Part shown: positions 25,476 through 34,644 of the stretch, in pieces
Position numbering within the stretch: position 1 is the stretch's first letter
Layout of the letters: each line of letters starts with the position of its first letter
Origin: Terribacillus saccharophilus
GTDB lineage: Bacteria; Bacillota; Bacilli; Bacillales; Amphibacillaceae
Direction: 5' to 3'
Length of the DNA: 64,000 bases
Assembly (NCBI RefSeq): GCF_002272075.1
Contig: NZ_NPBJ01000022.1
Span: 124,001-188,000 of the forward strand
Notes under the pieces: generated by a model
What the model saw: the letters and a program-made list of their open reading frames with translations, nothing else
Told to the model about the DNA's origin: nothing
Database searches by the model: none
Made by a program: the position numbers and the translations under genes

Positions 25476-27674
25476 ATGAAAAAATTAGGCGCTTTTATAA
25501 GCGGCAAATCTGGGCGGTGGATTATCTTGGCTGCTTGGATTGTCCTTGCCCTCGTATTAAATTTAACCTTACCGCAAGCAAATTCACAGGAGGACGAGCA
25601 AGCCGAAACATTCCTCAATGACACAAACAGCGAGGAAGCTGCCCGTATTATTGAAGAAGAATTCTCTGATAACAGCGGTCTGCCCGCCTTGCTTACCTGG
25701 TATCAGGAGGATGGCCTTACAGATGAAGATTTGCAATCGATCCAGCAATTCAGTGCTGATTTACAGGAAGCTGACATTGAAGCAGCAACCGTAACACCAT
25801 TTCAAGATATCCCCCTGCCAGCATTAAAAGAACAGCTTTCCGATGACGGTACGACGCTCGTCATGCCAATCCTATTTGATAATGGAACAGCAACAGATAC
25901 AGTCGAAGCTGGTCTTAAAAAAATTCAAGATACAGCAAATGATGCATTCACGCAGAATCCATTTGAACAAGACTTGAATAGCGGCGATCTGCTTGTCCGA
26001 GCAACCGGTCCTGCTGGTATTTCGGTGGATGCTGTCGGCCTATTCTCTCAAGGAGATACGACGCTTCTATTTGGAACCGTACTGATCGTACTTATCTTCC
26101 TTCTCGTTATCTATCGATCTCCGATACTGGCACTAGTGCCGCTTATCGGCGTAGGTTTTGCTTATTTAGTTATCAGTCCGATTCTTGGCGCATTAGGAAA
26201 AGCCGAATTGATTTCGTTTGATTCTCAAGGGCTTGCGATAATGACCGTACTGCTCTTCGGCGCAGGTACCGATTACTGCTTATTCCTGATCACCCGCTTC
26301 CGGGAAAATCTATGGGAACTTAAGAGCAAGAAAACAGCAATTGTCCGTTCCCTATCATCTGCTAGTGGTGCAATTGCAATGAGCGGATTGACTGTCATCG
26401 TTGCTATGCTGGTACTGCTTGTGGCTGATTATGGATCGATTAACCGGTTCGCTATTCCATTCGGCATCGCCATTTTCATCATGCTGCTTGCAAGTCTTAC
26501 ACTCGTACCAGCATTGCTTACAATCATCGGACGCGCATCCTTCTTCCCGTTCATTCCCAGAACAGAGGATATGCAGGAGCAACGTGCAAAAGAAAAAGGT
26601 AAACCAGTTCGTACGAAAAAACCGCAAAATAAAATTGGCAATAGCGTGGGCAGACTTGTCATCCGTCACCCATGGAAGATAGCCATTGCTACAATCGTTG
26701 TACTTGGAATTCTTGCCGGAATCTCATCCCGCATTACGTATACGTATGATACGCTATCATCTTTCCCAGATGATATGCCGTCAAAAGAAGGCTTTGAGAT
26801 ACTGACAGATCACGTCAATGCTGGTGAGCTTGCACCTGTTTCTGTTATCACTGAGACAGATGATCCAGAAGCTGTCCGTGCCGCTCTGGAAGAACTGCCT
26901 TATGCAGCTACTGTAATGGACCCGGAGCAGTCAGAATCAAACGATCAGTTAATCCGCATCCAACTCGAGCTGGATGAAAATCCGTACTCAAATGAAGCAA
27001 TGGCTCACATTCCTGATATAAAAGAAGCTGTATCCGATACAACTGGAAATGCCGATAGTGTTTGGATTGGCGGTCAGACAGCAGAACAGTATGATACACA
27101 ACAAGTGACAAAGCACGATGAAAAGTGGATTATTCCAATCGTTATTGGCTTTATCACCCTGTTATTACTCACGTATCTGCGATCTGTAACGGCAACAATC
27201 TACTTGGTCGCTACCGTTTTGCTCTCTTTCTTCAGTGCATTGGGCCTCGGCTGGCTCATCCTGCATTACGGATTCGGTGTCGAAGCAATTCAAGGCTTCA
27301 TCCCGCTGTATGCTTTTGTGTTCATCGTTGCGCTTGGAGAAGACTATAATATTTTCATGATCTCAAGCATTTGGAAACGCAGTAAGACGATGCCGCTTAA
27401 ACAAGCTATCGCTGACGGTGTTGCCCATACCGGCGGTGTTATTACGTCTGCCGGGTTGATTCTGGCAGCAACATTTGCTGTATTGACGACACTGCCTATT
27501 CAAATACTTGTCCATTTCGGAACAATTACAGCAATAGGTGTATTGCTCGACACCTTCCTTGTCCGTCCTTTCCTTGTACCTGCTATTACTGCAATTCTTG
27601 GTAAATGGGCGTTCTGGCCTTGGAAGAAGCGAATTCAGCAAACAGAAGAGAATGAACAAAAGGCACATGGCTAA
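25476..27674 (+). CDS. MMPL family RND-type transporter (YdfJ-like)
   Basis: This 732-residue exporter has the duplicated MMPL layout: helix 1, an extracytoplasmic loop of ~150 residues, five to six helices with FGAGTDYCLFLITRFREN, then a second half ending similarly with ALGEDYNIFMISSIWKR. The Asp-Tyr pairs in both halves fit the proton-relay positions of the family. AGGAGGA precedes ATG 25476. It is under TetR control via the operator at 25438. Candidate substrates include lipids and hydrophobic drugs; none is proven. Confidence 0.93.
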   Translation: MKKLGAFISGKSGRWIILAAWIVLALVLNLTLPQANSQEDEQAETFLNDTNSEEAARIIEEEFSDNSGLPALLTWYQEDGLTDEDLQSIQQFSADLQEADIEAATVTPFQDIPLPALKEQLSDDGTTLVMPILFDNGTATDTVEAGLKKIQDTANDAFTQNPFEQDLNSGDLLVRATGPAGISVDAVGLFSQGDTTLLFGTVLIVLIFLLVIYRSPILALVPLIGVGFAYLVISPILGALGKAELISFDSQGLAIMTVLLFGAGTDYCLFLITRFRENLWELKSKKTAIVRSLSSASGAIAMSGLTVIVAMLVLLVADYGSINRFAIPFGIAIFIMLLASLTLVPALLTIIGRASFFPFIPRTEDMQEQRAKEKGKPVRTKKPQNKIGNSVGRLVIRHPWKIAIATIVVLGILAGISSRITYTYDTLSSFPDDMPSKEGFEILTDHVNAGELAPVSVITETDDPEAVRAALEELPYAATVMDPEQSESNDQLIRIQLELDENPYSNEAMAHIPDIKEAVSDTTGNADSVWIGGQTAEQYDTQQVTKHDEKWIIPIVIGFITLLLLTYLRSVTATIYLVATVLLSFFSALGLGWLILHYGFGVEAIQGFIPLYAFVFIVALGEDYNIFMISSIWKRSKTMPLKQAIADGVAHTGGVITSAGLILAATFAVLTTLPIQILVHFGTITAIGVLLDTFLVRPFLVPAITAILGKWAFWPWKKRIQQTEENEQKAHG

Positions 27675-27678
27675 AATT

Positions 27679-27713
27679 AGCCGGGACAGCATAGTTGTCC
27701 CGGCTTCTGTTTT
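27679..27713 (+). terminator. Terminator of the MMPL gene
   Basis: AGCCGGGACA / TGTCCCGGCT followed by TCTGTTTTA. Confidence 0.85.
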
Positions 27714-27792
27714 ATTCAAGCAAATCTTTTCCATACCACCCTGTGAATTTGCTACAGTTAAGACAGACTTATAAAAAGGAGCTGAGCAAGAA

Positions 27793-28725
27793 ATGACAGA
27801 ACGTGTGCAATTAGGAAAATCCGGTTTGTATGTTAATCCGATTGGAGTCGGTACGAATGCAGTCGGAGGCCATAACCTCTATCCAAATCTAGATGAGGAA
27901 CAAGGCAAGGAGGTTGTCCGCCAAGCGATTGAAAATGGGATGAATTTCTTTGATACAGCTTATATTTACGGTCCGGAAAGATCTGAGGAGCTCGTCGGTC
28001 AGGTGATCAAGGAAAGCGGCAAACGCGATGACATCGTAATCGCAACCAAAGCTGCTCACAAAATTATCAATGGCGAAACACTGATGGACAACTCTCCGCA
28101 ATTCCTGAAAGACTCTGTGGATAGCGCATTGAAGCGCCTGCAAACAGATTATATTGATTTGTTCTACATCCACTTCCCTGACGCAGATACACCAAAAGCG
28201 GAAGCTGTCGGTGCACTGAAGGAATTGAAGGATCAAGGCAAAATCAAAAGCATTGGTGTTTCCAACTTCTCAATCGAACAGCTGAAGGAAGCAAATGTTG
28301 ATGGTTACGTTGATGTTTTGCAGTCTGAGTATAATTTGTTCAAACGCGGTGCAGAAAACGACCTTCTCCCGTATACAGCTGAAAACAATATCTCCTTCGT
28401 ACCTTACTTCCCGCTTGCTTCTGGCTTGCTTGGCGGTAAATACGACGAAAATACAAAGTTTGATGATCTGCGGGCAAATGATCCCCTTTTCGAAGGTGAA
28501 ACGTTCAAGCAAAATTTGAAAAAAGTAGATCAGCTGCGGGATATCGCTTCTAAGAAGGATGCAGAAGTTGCTCACGTCGTACTGGCTTGGTACCTAACAC
28601 GAGACAGCATTGATGCAATTATCCCTGGAGCGAAACGCCCGGAACAAGTACTCAATAACCTAAGAACCCTCGACGTGAAACTGTCAGCAGATGATATCGA
28701 AGCGATTGACAAGATTTTCAGATAA
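27793..28725 (+). CDS. Aldo/keto reductase (IolS/YccK-like)
   Basis: NADPH-dependent TIM-barrel oxidoreductase (310 aa). The family blocks are [14 protein letters not shown], the catalytic Asp-Tyr region [15 protein letters not shown], the Lys in VIATKAAH, the His in [12 protein letters not shown], and the NADP site PGAKRPEQ. The [12 protein letters not shown] signature is typical of the Bacillus YccK/IolS group. It reduces carbonyl compounds; the substrate is unknown. AAAAAGGAG precedes the ATG. A strong bidirectional terminator separates it from convergent bdhA. Confidence 0.9.
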   Translation: MTERVQLGKSGLYVNPIGVGTNAVGGHNLYPNLDEEQGKEVVRQAIENGMNFFDTAYIYGPERSEELVGQVIKESGKRDDIVIATKAAHKIINGETLMDNSPQFLKDSVDSALKRLQTDYIDLFYIHFPDADTPKAEAVGALKELKDQGKIKSIGVSNFSIEQLKEANVDGYVDVLQSEYNLFKRGAENDLLPYTAENNISFVPYFPLASGLLGGKYDENTKFDDLRANDPLFEGETFKQNLKKVDQLRDIASKKDAEVAHVVLAWYLTRDSIDAIIPGAKRPEQVLNNLRTLDVKLSADDIEAIDKIFR

Positions 28726-28726
28726 G

Positions 28727-28757
28727 AAAAAAGCGGATGCACATGCATCCGCTTTTC
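28727..28757. terminator. Bidirectional terminator between aldo/keto reductase and bdhA
   Basis: AAAAGCGGATGC-ACAT-GCATCCGCTTTT, with A/T tails on both sides. Confidence 0.92.
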
Positions 28758-28759
28758 CT

Positions 28760-29806
28760 TTATTCTTGTTCAGATTGAACAAGGATCTTCACTTGGCTCT
28801 TCTCTTTGATCAAGCTTTCGAATCCTTCTTCAACTACTTCATCCAGCTTGATTTTCTTTGTGACTAGCTTCTCAGCAGAGAAGTAGCCTTTTTCCATTAA
28901 GGAAAGCACTTGCGGGAATACATCACGATAACCAATGATACCTTTAATGGAACGTTCCTGAATAACAATATCATTTGGCATGATTTCAGCTGGTTTTTCC
29001 CAGATGCTCACGATCATCGTTTCCCCGCCGATATCCGTAGACTGGATCGCCTGACGCAAGACAACTGGTACGCCAGTTACTTCAAAGGCAACTTCTACAC
29101 CACCATCAGTCAATCTTCTGATTTCCTCAACTGTATCATCCACCTTGCTTGGATCTACGACAATTGCACCTAATTCTTCTGCTTTTGCTTGACGTTCCGG
29201 TGATAGTTCAACTGCATAAATTTCCGTTGCACCTGCTGCTTTCAAGGCTTCAATAACAAGCAAGCCGATTGGACCACATCCAAAAACAGCTACCTTGTCC
29301 CCTGCTTTTACCTTACTGGAACGCACCGCGTACAACGCAACTGCAGATGGCTCTACCAGCGCTCCTTGCTCATAGCTTAAAGAATCCGGAAGCTTGAACA
29401 GAAGCTCTTCATCAACGGCAACATATTCGCTCAATCCGCCGCCACCGCCAGCAAGTCCGAGGAATCCCATTTGCTTGTCCAAGTTATATGCACCTTGATG
29501 TCCATGTGTTGCAAAGATTGGTTCCACAACCACACGGTCGCCAACCTCGTAATCTTTTACCTCTGGTCCTACTTCGACTACTTCACCAGAAAATTCATGA
29601 CCCATTGTCACTGGAGCCACTTCACCAGTCAGTGGATGCGGATTATCAACTGGAATGAAAATTGGTCCACCAAGATATTCGTGCAAGTCGCTTCCGCAAA
29701 TACCGCACCATTTAACCTTCATTTTCACCTGATTCGGTTTGATGATAGGTTCATCAATATCTTCTAATCTAACATCCTTCTGATTATGCCAACGTAATGC
29801 TTTCAT
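28760..29806 (-). CDS. bdhA: (R,R)-butanediol dehydrogenase / acetoin reductase
   Basis: Zinc medium-chain dehydrogenase (348 aa) very similar to B. subtilis BdhA. It has the catalytic-zinc site WCGICGSDLHEYLGGPIFIP and GHEFSGEVVEVG, the NAD loop VFGCGPIGLLVIEAL, and THGHQGAYNLDKQMGFLGLA. It interconverts acetoin and 2,3-butanediol in the cytosol. ATG 29806 is preferred because AAGGGG abuts an ATG at 29815 but is 9 bases from this one. A LysR regulator is divergent with palindromic DNA between, suggesting local control. Confidence 0.93.
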   Translation of the reverse strand: MKALRWHNQKDVRLEDIDEPIIKPNQVKMKVKWCGICGSDLHEYLGGPIFIPVDNPHPLTGEVAPVTMGHEFSGEVVEVGPEVKDYEVGDRVVVEPIFATHGHQGAYNLDKQMGFLGLAGGGGGLSEYVAVDEELLFKLPDSLSYEQGALVEPSAVALYAVRSSKVKAGDKVAVFGCGPIGLLVIEALKAAGATEIYAVELSPERQAKAEELGAIVVDPSKVDDTVEEIRRLTDGGVEVAFEVTGVPVVLRQAIQSTDIGGETMIVSIWEKPAEIMPNDIVIQERSIKGIIGYRDVFPQVLSLMEKGYFSAEKLVTKKIKLDEVVEEGFESLIKEKSQVKILVQSEQE

Positions 29807-29883
29807 TTGTTCCATCCCCTTTTTGCAGCATTTCTTTCTACATTCCTAGTATACTGCTGGAAAATGATATAATAAATTTCGGG

Positions 29884-29900
29884 TTATTTAACTTAAATAA
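29884..29900. promoter_or_regulatory. Palindrome in the bdhA-lysR intergenic region
   Basis: TTATTTAA-C-TTAAATAA, a perfect 8+1+8 inverted repeat, followed by GTTTGCTTAACTAAAC, which carries a second partial symmetry. It is 34 bases before the lysR start, a plausible LysR site controlling both directions. Confidence 0.55.
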
Positions 29901-29933
29901 ACGTTTGCTTAACTAAACGAATGAGGGATAGAC

Positions 29934-30896
29934 ATGACTATCGAACAATTGAAATATATAGTAGCTATCGCACGATCAGGATCATTAAAAGCTGCTGCAG
30001 CTGAACAGCATGTAACGCTCCCTGCACTGAGCCAGGCGCTGACTAACCTGGAAAGAGAATTGAATATCAGCCTTTTCCGCCGATCGCGTACAGGCACGAC
30101 GCCAACTGAGGAAGGCCGTAAGCTTATACAGCATGCGGAGGCTGTCTTAGAGAAACTGCAGGAATTCAGCGAAGAAGCAGAGACATACACGGAATCACTA
30201 AATGGAGAACTGAAAATTGCAAGCTTTCCCGGACCGATGGAGATTTTGGTTGAGCTTTTCTCAAATTTCCGCAAGCTTCATCCAAATATTAAAGCTTCCC
30301 TATTTGAGAACACATCTCAGCGCATCATGAGAAATGTAGATGCGGAAGCTGTCGATATCGGACTTGTCATTTATACAGAAAAGGAGGTCCAAAAATACCG
30401 TAATCTTGTCTTCAAAAAACTACTTGATGGGCACATGGTGACAGCCGTCAATAACAAACATCCTTTGGCAAAGGAAGAATTAATCACTGAAGAGATGCTC
30501 CTTAAACAGCCGATTGTTCTTTATAATGATGCCTACATTCAGGCTTTTATGCGCCAATTCAAATCGCTTCAATATGATATCCTGTTTACTACGAACAATG
30601 TACAGACCATACGGAATATGGTAGAAAATGAAACAGCTATCAACATCGGCTTCGACTATGCCTTTCGGACCGATGCCGAACTATCAAGAAGCAAAGACAT
30701 CACACTGCTTCATTTTGCACCGCCTTTTTTTCAGACCTACTCCTTCGGCTATGTGTACCACGGAAACAATACACTTTCCCGTGTAGCCAGAACATTTTTA
30801 CGCGAATTGGAAGAAACTATCCTTGCTAAGGAAGAATCACATGCTAAGTCGGATCCATCGTTGTACACGCATATAAAAAACACGCCTGTCATATGA
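29934..30896 (+). CDS. LysR family transcriptional regulator
   Basis: The 320-residue protein has the N-terminal LysR HTH (MTIEQLKYIVAIARSGSLKAAA, then VTLPALSQALTNLERELNISLFRR, residues ~1-62) and a type-2 periplasmic-binding-like effector domain from ~90 (GELKIASFPGPMEILVELF). It is divergent from bdhA, so bdhA is the first candidate target. B. subtilis AlsR is also LysR but regulates alsSD, which is absent here, so the symbol is not assigned. The stop codon lies in the stem of a bidirectional terminator. Confidence 0.9.
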   Translation: MTIEQLKYIVAIARSGSLKAAAAEQHVTLPALSQALTNLERELNISLFRRSRTGTTPTEEGRKLIQHAEAVLEKLQEFSEEAETYTESLNGELKIASFPGPMEILVELFSNFRKLHPNIKASLFENTSQRIMRNVDAEAVDIGLVIYTEKEVQKYRNLVFKKLLDGHMVTAVNNKHPLAKEELITEEMLLKQPIVLYNDAYIQAFMRQFKSLQYDILFTTNNVQTIRNMVENETAINIGFDYAFRTDAELSRSKDITLLHFAPPFFQTYSFGYVYHGNNTLSRVARTFLRELEETILAKEESHAKSDPSLYTHIKNTPVI

Positions 30897-30909
30897 CAGG
30901 CGTGTTTTA
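30877..30909. terminator. Bidirectional terminator between lysR and the SDR gene
   Basis: AAAACACGCCTGTC-ATAT-GACAGGCGTGTTTT; it holds the lysR stop codon in its loop/stem. Confidence 0.92.
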
Positions 30910-30912
30910 AAA

Positions 30913-31680
30913 TTAAGCAGATGTTGTTCCTTGTCCGCCATCGATTCGGTAATAAGAACCAGTGATGAAGGATGCTTTTTCAGATGATAGGAATAACATC
31001 AAATCAGCAATTTCTTCCGCAGTAGCATAGCGCTTCATCGGTACACTCGCTTCAAAGCCTTTTCTAGCTTCTTCTTCATGTCCTTGAGCAGCATTTGTTT
31101 CAATAGAGCGCATCATTGCTGTATCCACACCAGATGGAGCAACAGCGTTTACACGTACGCCATAGTCTGCCACTTCCAAAGCTGCTGTTTTGTTGATACC
31201 AATAAGTGCATGCTTCGAAGCAATATAAGCACTCATACCTGGAGCACCAAGCAATCCGCCGTTGGAAGCTGTATTTACAACAGCGCCGCTTTTTTGTTCT
31301 GTCATTACTTTCAATACATGTTTCAATCCAAGGAAGGCCCCTACTACATTGACAGCCAATACCTTTTCTAAGTTCTCAACAGTTGAATCAACGATATTTT
31401 TGAATTCTCCATTGATACCAGCGTTATTGATAAAAACATCAATGCGACCGAACTGATCTTTGGTTTTTTGCACGTAATCAATTACTTCTTCTTCTTTCGT
31501 AGCATTTGCTGCCAGCAGGATTTTCTCTGCGTCAATGGATGCCGCAGCTTTCTCTAGCGCTTCTTGGGAAAGGTCTACAAGAGCCAGTTTAGCGCCCTCT
31601 GCTGCAAATTTCTTAGCAGCTGCAATCCCGATTCCGCCTGCTGCTCCTGTAATAAGTACCACTTTGTCTTTGAATTCCAT
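30913..31680 (-). CDS. Short-chain dehydrogenase/reductase
   Basis: Classical SDR (255 aa). It has the cofactor loop VLITGAAGGIGIAAAKKF, Asp in VDLSQ favouring NAD(H), NNAGINGEF, catalytic Ser in VVNTASNGGLLG, YIASKHAL (Tyr-x3-Lys), and a C-terminal GSYYRIDGGQGT. The substrate is not determined; the context beside butanediol and carbonyl reductases suggests alcohol/ketone metabolism, weakly. AGAGGGGAC precedes ATG 31680. Confidence 0.9.
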   Translation of the reverse strand: MEFKDKVVLITGAAGGIGIAAAKKFAAEGAKLALVDLSQEALEKAAASIDAEKILLAANATKEEEVIDYVQKTKDQFGRIDVFINNAGINGEFKNIVDSTVENLEKVLAVNVVGAFLGLKHVLKVMTEQKSGAVVNTASNGGLLGAPGMSAYIASKHALIGINKTAALEVADYGVRVNAVAPSGVDTAMMRSIETNAAQGHEEEARKGFEASVPMKRYATAEEIADLMLFLSSEKASFITGSYYRIDGGQGTTSA

Positions 31681-31769
31681 CTCTTAAGTCCCCTCTCAGA
31701 ATATGTACTATCATACTTATTATCGGTAACTATATTACTATTTTCAACTAAGACGCTTAAAATATACAC

Positions 31770-31802
31770 AAAAAAACAGGAGAACAATTTGTTCTCCTGT
31801 TA
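31770..31802 (-). terminator. Terminator of the cystine ABC operon
   Basis: AACAGGAGAACAA / TTGTTCTCCTGTT read leftward, then a T run; it overlaps the ATPase stop codon. Confidence 0.88.
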
Positions 31803-32546
31803 CTCTATTGGATTCAAAATTCGATGCAGGAAGCGCTGTGTACGCTCCTCTTTAGGATGCGTAAGCACGTCTGCCGGCGGTCCTTGCTCAACAATGAAGC
31901 CGCCATCAATGAAGATTACTTCGTCAGCGATTTCCTGGGCAAATTTAATTTCATGAGTTACGACAACCATTGTCCAGCCCTCGCTCGCCAGATCCCTCAT
32001 AACTCGGAGTACTTCTCCAATCAGCTCTGGATCAAGTGCTGAAGTAGGTTCATCAAAAAGCATAAGTTCCGGCTTGATTGCAAGCGCACGGGCAATACCG
32101 ACCCGCTGCTGCTGTCCGCCTGATAGTTGATACGGATAAAGATCCTTCTTATCCTTCAATCCTACTTTATTAAGCAATTCAATTGCTTCCGCTCTTACCG
32201 TTTGTTTGTCCCGTTTCTGAACCTGAATAGGTCCTTCCATGACATTTTCCAGAACAGTGCGATGCGGGAATAGATTATAAGATTGGAATACCATACCTGA
32301 TTTACGACGCAGCTTGATCAATTCCTGCTGTTTAACCTCTTGGCTGAAATCCACTTGATGGTCTTCAAAACCAACAATACCTTCATCCGGAATCTCCAGT
32401 GCATTCAGGCAGCGAAGCAAGGTTGTCTTTCCGGAACCGGATGGTCCAAGAATTGCTATTACCTTTCCTTTATCGACTTGCATATCAATAGATTTCAGTA
32501 CTGTATTTGTACCGAAAGTTTTCTTTAAACCTTTCACTGCTAGCAT
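31800..32546 (-). CDS. Amino-acid (probably cystine) ABC transporter ATPase
   Basis: A 248-residue ABC ATPase of the polar amino-acid family. It has Walker [10 protein letters not shown], the Q-loop [16 protein letters not shown], signature LSGGQQQRV, Walker [15 protein letters not shown] and H-loop VVVTHE. It is the last gene of binding protein-permease-ATPase order, 12 bases after the permease. B. subtilis TcyC/TcyN are the closest family counterparts by size and context. AAGGAGGTG precedes the ATG. Confidence 0.92.
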   Translation of the reverse strand: MLAVKGLKKTFGTNTVLKSIDMQVDKGKVIAILGPSGSGKTTLLRCLNALEIPDEGIVGFEDHQVDFSQEVKQQELIKLRRKSGMVFQSYNLFPHRTVLENVMEGPIQVQKRDKQTVRAEAIELLNKVGLKDKKDLYPYQLSGGQQQRVGIARALAIKPELMLFDEPTSALDPELIGEVLRVMRDLASEGWTMVVVTHEIKFAQEIADEVIFIDGGFIVEQGPPADVLTHPKEERTQRFLHRILNPIE

Positions 32547-32558
32547 AGCTACACCTCC

Positions 32559-33242
32559 TTATCTCGCTGTATAGCGGTCTAATCTGCGTTCGAGCTGATG
32601 CTGAGCCAGCGACAGGACGAAACAGATAATCCAATAAATGAAGGCAGCCAATATATAGATGTAAACAATCTGATCCAGATTCGTTGCACCGATTTGCTGA
32701 GATTTACGAAACAGCTCGGTTACGAGAATCTGAGATGCTAATGACGTTTCCTTCACTAAGCCAATAAAACTATTGGATAAAGGCGGTACGGAAACTCGTA
32801 ACGCCTGGGGCAGAATGACACGAAACAACGTTTTCCGATAAGTCATTCCGATTGTAAAGCCTGCCTCCCATTGCCCCTTAGGAACTGAGAGGATGGATGC
32901 TCGGAAGATTTCGGAAGCATAAGCCCCGACATTTAAGGAAAACGCGATAATAGCTGTCGGATACGGATCAATCATAATATTTAATTCCGGCAGTAAGTAG
33001 AAAATGATGAACAGCTGAACAAGCAGCGGTGTTCCGCGGATAGCAGAAACATAGACAGAAAAAATCCACCGCAAAGGCTTGATATTTGAGATCCTTACCA
33101 ATGCCGTGATGAGTGCGATGATGATACCAAAAAAGAACGAAATAAGAGTCAAGGGGATCGTGACTTTGATCCCCTCAATCAGTATCGGCCAGAATGACTG
33201 CTGCAACAGCTCCCAAGGGATGACAATCCCGCCGAATACCAT
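32559..33242 (-). CDS. Amino-acid (probably cystine) ABC transporter permease
   Basis: This ~227-residue HisM/GlnP-type permease has five membrane helices. The EAA loop coupling to the ATPase is [20 protein letters not shown], and the N-terminal entry is [19 protein letters not shown] 33242 lies one base after the stop of the binding-protein gene, giving tight coupling; a TTG at 33266 would add eight residues and overlap. Like TcyB/TcyL/TcyM, it would homodimerise in the importer. Confidence 0.9.
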   Translation of the reverse strand: MVFGGIVIPWELLQQSFWPILIEGIKVTIPLTLISFFFGIIIALITALVRISNIKPLRWIFSVYVSAIRGTPLLVQLFIIFYLLPELNIMIDPYPTAIIAFSLNVGAYASEIFRASILSVPKGQWEAGFTIGMTYRKTLFRVILPQALRVSVPPLSNSFIGLVKETSLASQILVTELFRKSQQIGATNLDQIVYIYILAAFIYWIICFVLSLAQHQLERRLDRYTAR

Positions 33243-33243
33243 A

Positions 33244-34065
33244 TTACTTGTTAACATCTTCGCCAAACCATTTCGTTGAGATTTCTGCTAAAGTACCATC
33301 TTCACGCATCTCATCAAGTGCTTTGTTGAACTGTTCGACTATTTCACCGCTGTCCTTGCGGAAAGTGAAGTACGTCTCGTTTGGTTCTCCAGTTTCAAAA
33401 GCGATTTTTACTGGAGCATCCTTTTCTGTATTGTTCAAATAGTCAAGGACTGCAAGTTTATCGTTGAAAGTAAGATCAACACGTCCTTGTTCAATCAGCT
33501 GAATCGATTGTGCCAATCCTTCTACACCCTCGATTTGTGCGCCAGCTTCTGTGGCCACTGCATTGTAGTTACTTGTTAGAGATTGTGCAGATGTTTTACC
33601 TTCAACATCTTCGATTGCTGTAATGTCATTGTTATCTGCAGCTGTTACGACAACGGACTGGGATTTTGTATAAGGATCAGAGAAATCATACTGCCCAACG
33701 CGATTGTCGTTTTCCCCTTTACCCACTTGATTCGCAATCACATCGAAACGAGCACTGTTCAAACCAGAGAACATGGAATCCCATTGTGTCTCTTCAAATT
33801 TCACATCAAGATCCAAACGCTTACCGACTTCCTTCATCACTTCCACGTCGTATCCTGTAAGTTCACCGCTATCATCATGGAATGTGAAAGGAGCGTATGT
33901 TCCTTCTGTTCCGACTGTAATTTCACCTTTATCTTGAACTTCTTGCCACAAATCGCCATTACTGCCATTTTCGCCAGAATCGGAAGCGGAATCATCTCCG
34001 TTACCGCAGGCAGCAAGAATTGCAAATATCGACATAAATAGTAGACCTAATAGTGCTTTCTTCAT
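33244..34065 (-). CDS. Cystine-type ABC transporter substrate-binding lipoprotein
   Basis: The 273-residue precursor has a lipoprotein signal ([12 protein letters not shown]; Cys20), then an acidic linker and an SBP_bac_3 domain. Landmarks are [55 protein letters not shown] and [13 protein letters not shown], the last closely resembling B. subtilis TcyJ/TcyK cystine-binding proteins. That resemblance is the main reason for calling the operon a cystine importer. GTGGG precedes the ATG. First gene of the operon. Confidence 0.88.
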   Translation of the reverse strand: MKKALLGLLFMSIFAILAACGNGDDSASDSGENGSNGDLWQEVQDKGEITVGTEGTYAPFTFHDDSGELTGYDVEVMKEVGKRLDLDVKFEETQWDSMFSGLNSARFDVIANQVGKGENDNRVGQYDFSDPYTKSQSVVVTAADNNDITAIEDVEGKTSAQSLTSNYNAVATEAGAQIEGVEGLAQSIQLIEQGRVDLTFNDKLAVLDYLNNTEKDAPVKIAFETGEPNETYFTFRKDSGEIVEQFNKALDEMREDGTLAEISTKWFGEDVNK

Positions 34066-34416
34066 GTACCAAACCCACTTTTCTATAATTTTTAACTTTC
34101 ATCAGTTTAAGGCCATCCACAGGAAAAGTAAAGAAATAAGTCTGAGTAAACTAATCAGGATTAAATCACCCTTCTATCGCTTATTATAAACGTATCTGCG
34201 CCTCATCATTCAGCTTAATTCTCCATCACAACCTTATATCTAAACGGTTATTCAAAGTTACAATACCCAGCTAGCGAATGGATGGAACATATTTATCGAA
34301 AATGAAAAATTAAATGCATCTATCCCGTGTGGAAGAAAGTACATGAAAGCTAACATGTGTAAAGAAACAGAAGGATGGTCAAATTAACAGCAGAGCGAAA
34401 GTTGGAGGTAACAGGA
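34066..34416. other. 350-base intergenic region, divergent promoters expected
   Basis: Both flanking units read outward, so two promoters should be here. I see no riboswitch, T-box or RNA gene I can support. The sequence is AT-rich without strong hairpins. No convincing CymR-type site was recognised by eye. Confidence 0.45.
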
Positions 34417-34644
34417 ATGTCCAATATAATTAACTTCAGTAAAACAGCATTAGAACTAATTGACTCACAAAAACGGATCGCCATTTTACCTAGCATGGAC
34501 AAGCTATTGGAGAATAATCATTTTCTTAATACCGATGCTATAACCCGAATCTCGAGAGAAGCCTTTACAGAAGTCAGTAAAATAATTCCCCCTTACATTG
34601 CCCAGATGCGGACTACAGATCTCTTTCTCGGTACGGTGGAATGA
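34417..34644 (+). CDS. Small hypothetical protein translationally coupled to an MFS exporter
   Basis: A 75-residue soluble protein (MSNIINFSKTALELIDSQKR to the C-terminal LFLGTVE), rich in Ile and amphipathic helices. I do not recognise its family. It is probably real: GGAGGT lies 7 bases before ATG 34417, and its TGA overlaps the ATG of the MFS gene by four bases (ATGA). A longer frame from 34375 lacks a ribosome site. No HTH or membrane segment is evident. It could be an accessory or a translational leader for the exporter. Confidence 0.7.
   Translation: MSNIINFSKTALELIDSQKRIAILPSMDKLLENNHFLNTDAITRISREAFTEVSKIIPPYIAQMRTTDLFLGTVE

Noticed and set aside
34066-34416. Possible riboswitch or T-box before the cystine ABC operon
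   Set aside because: No S-box, T-box or anti-terminator architecture recognisable; only AT-rich sequence.
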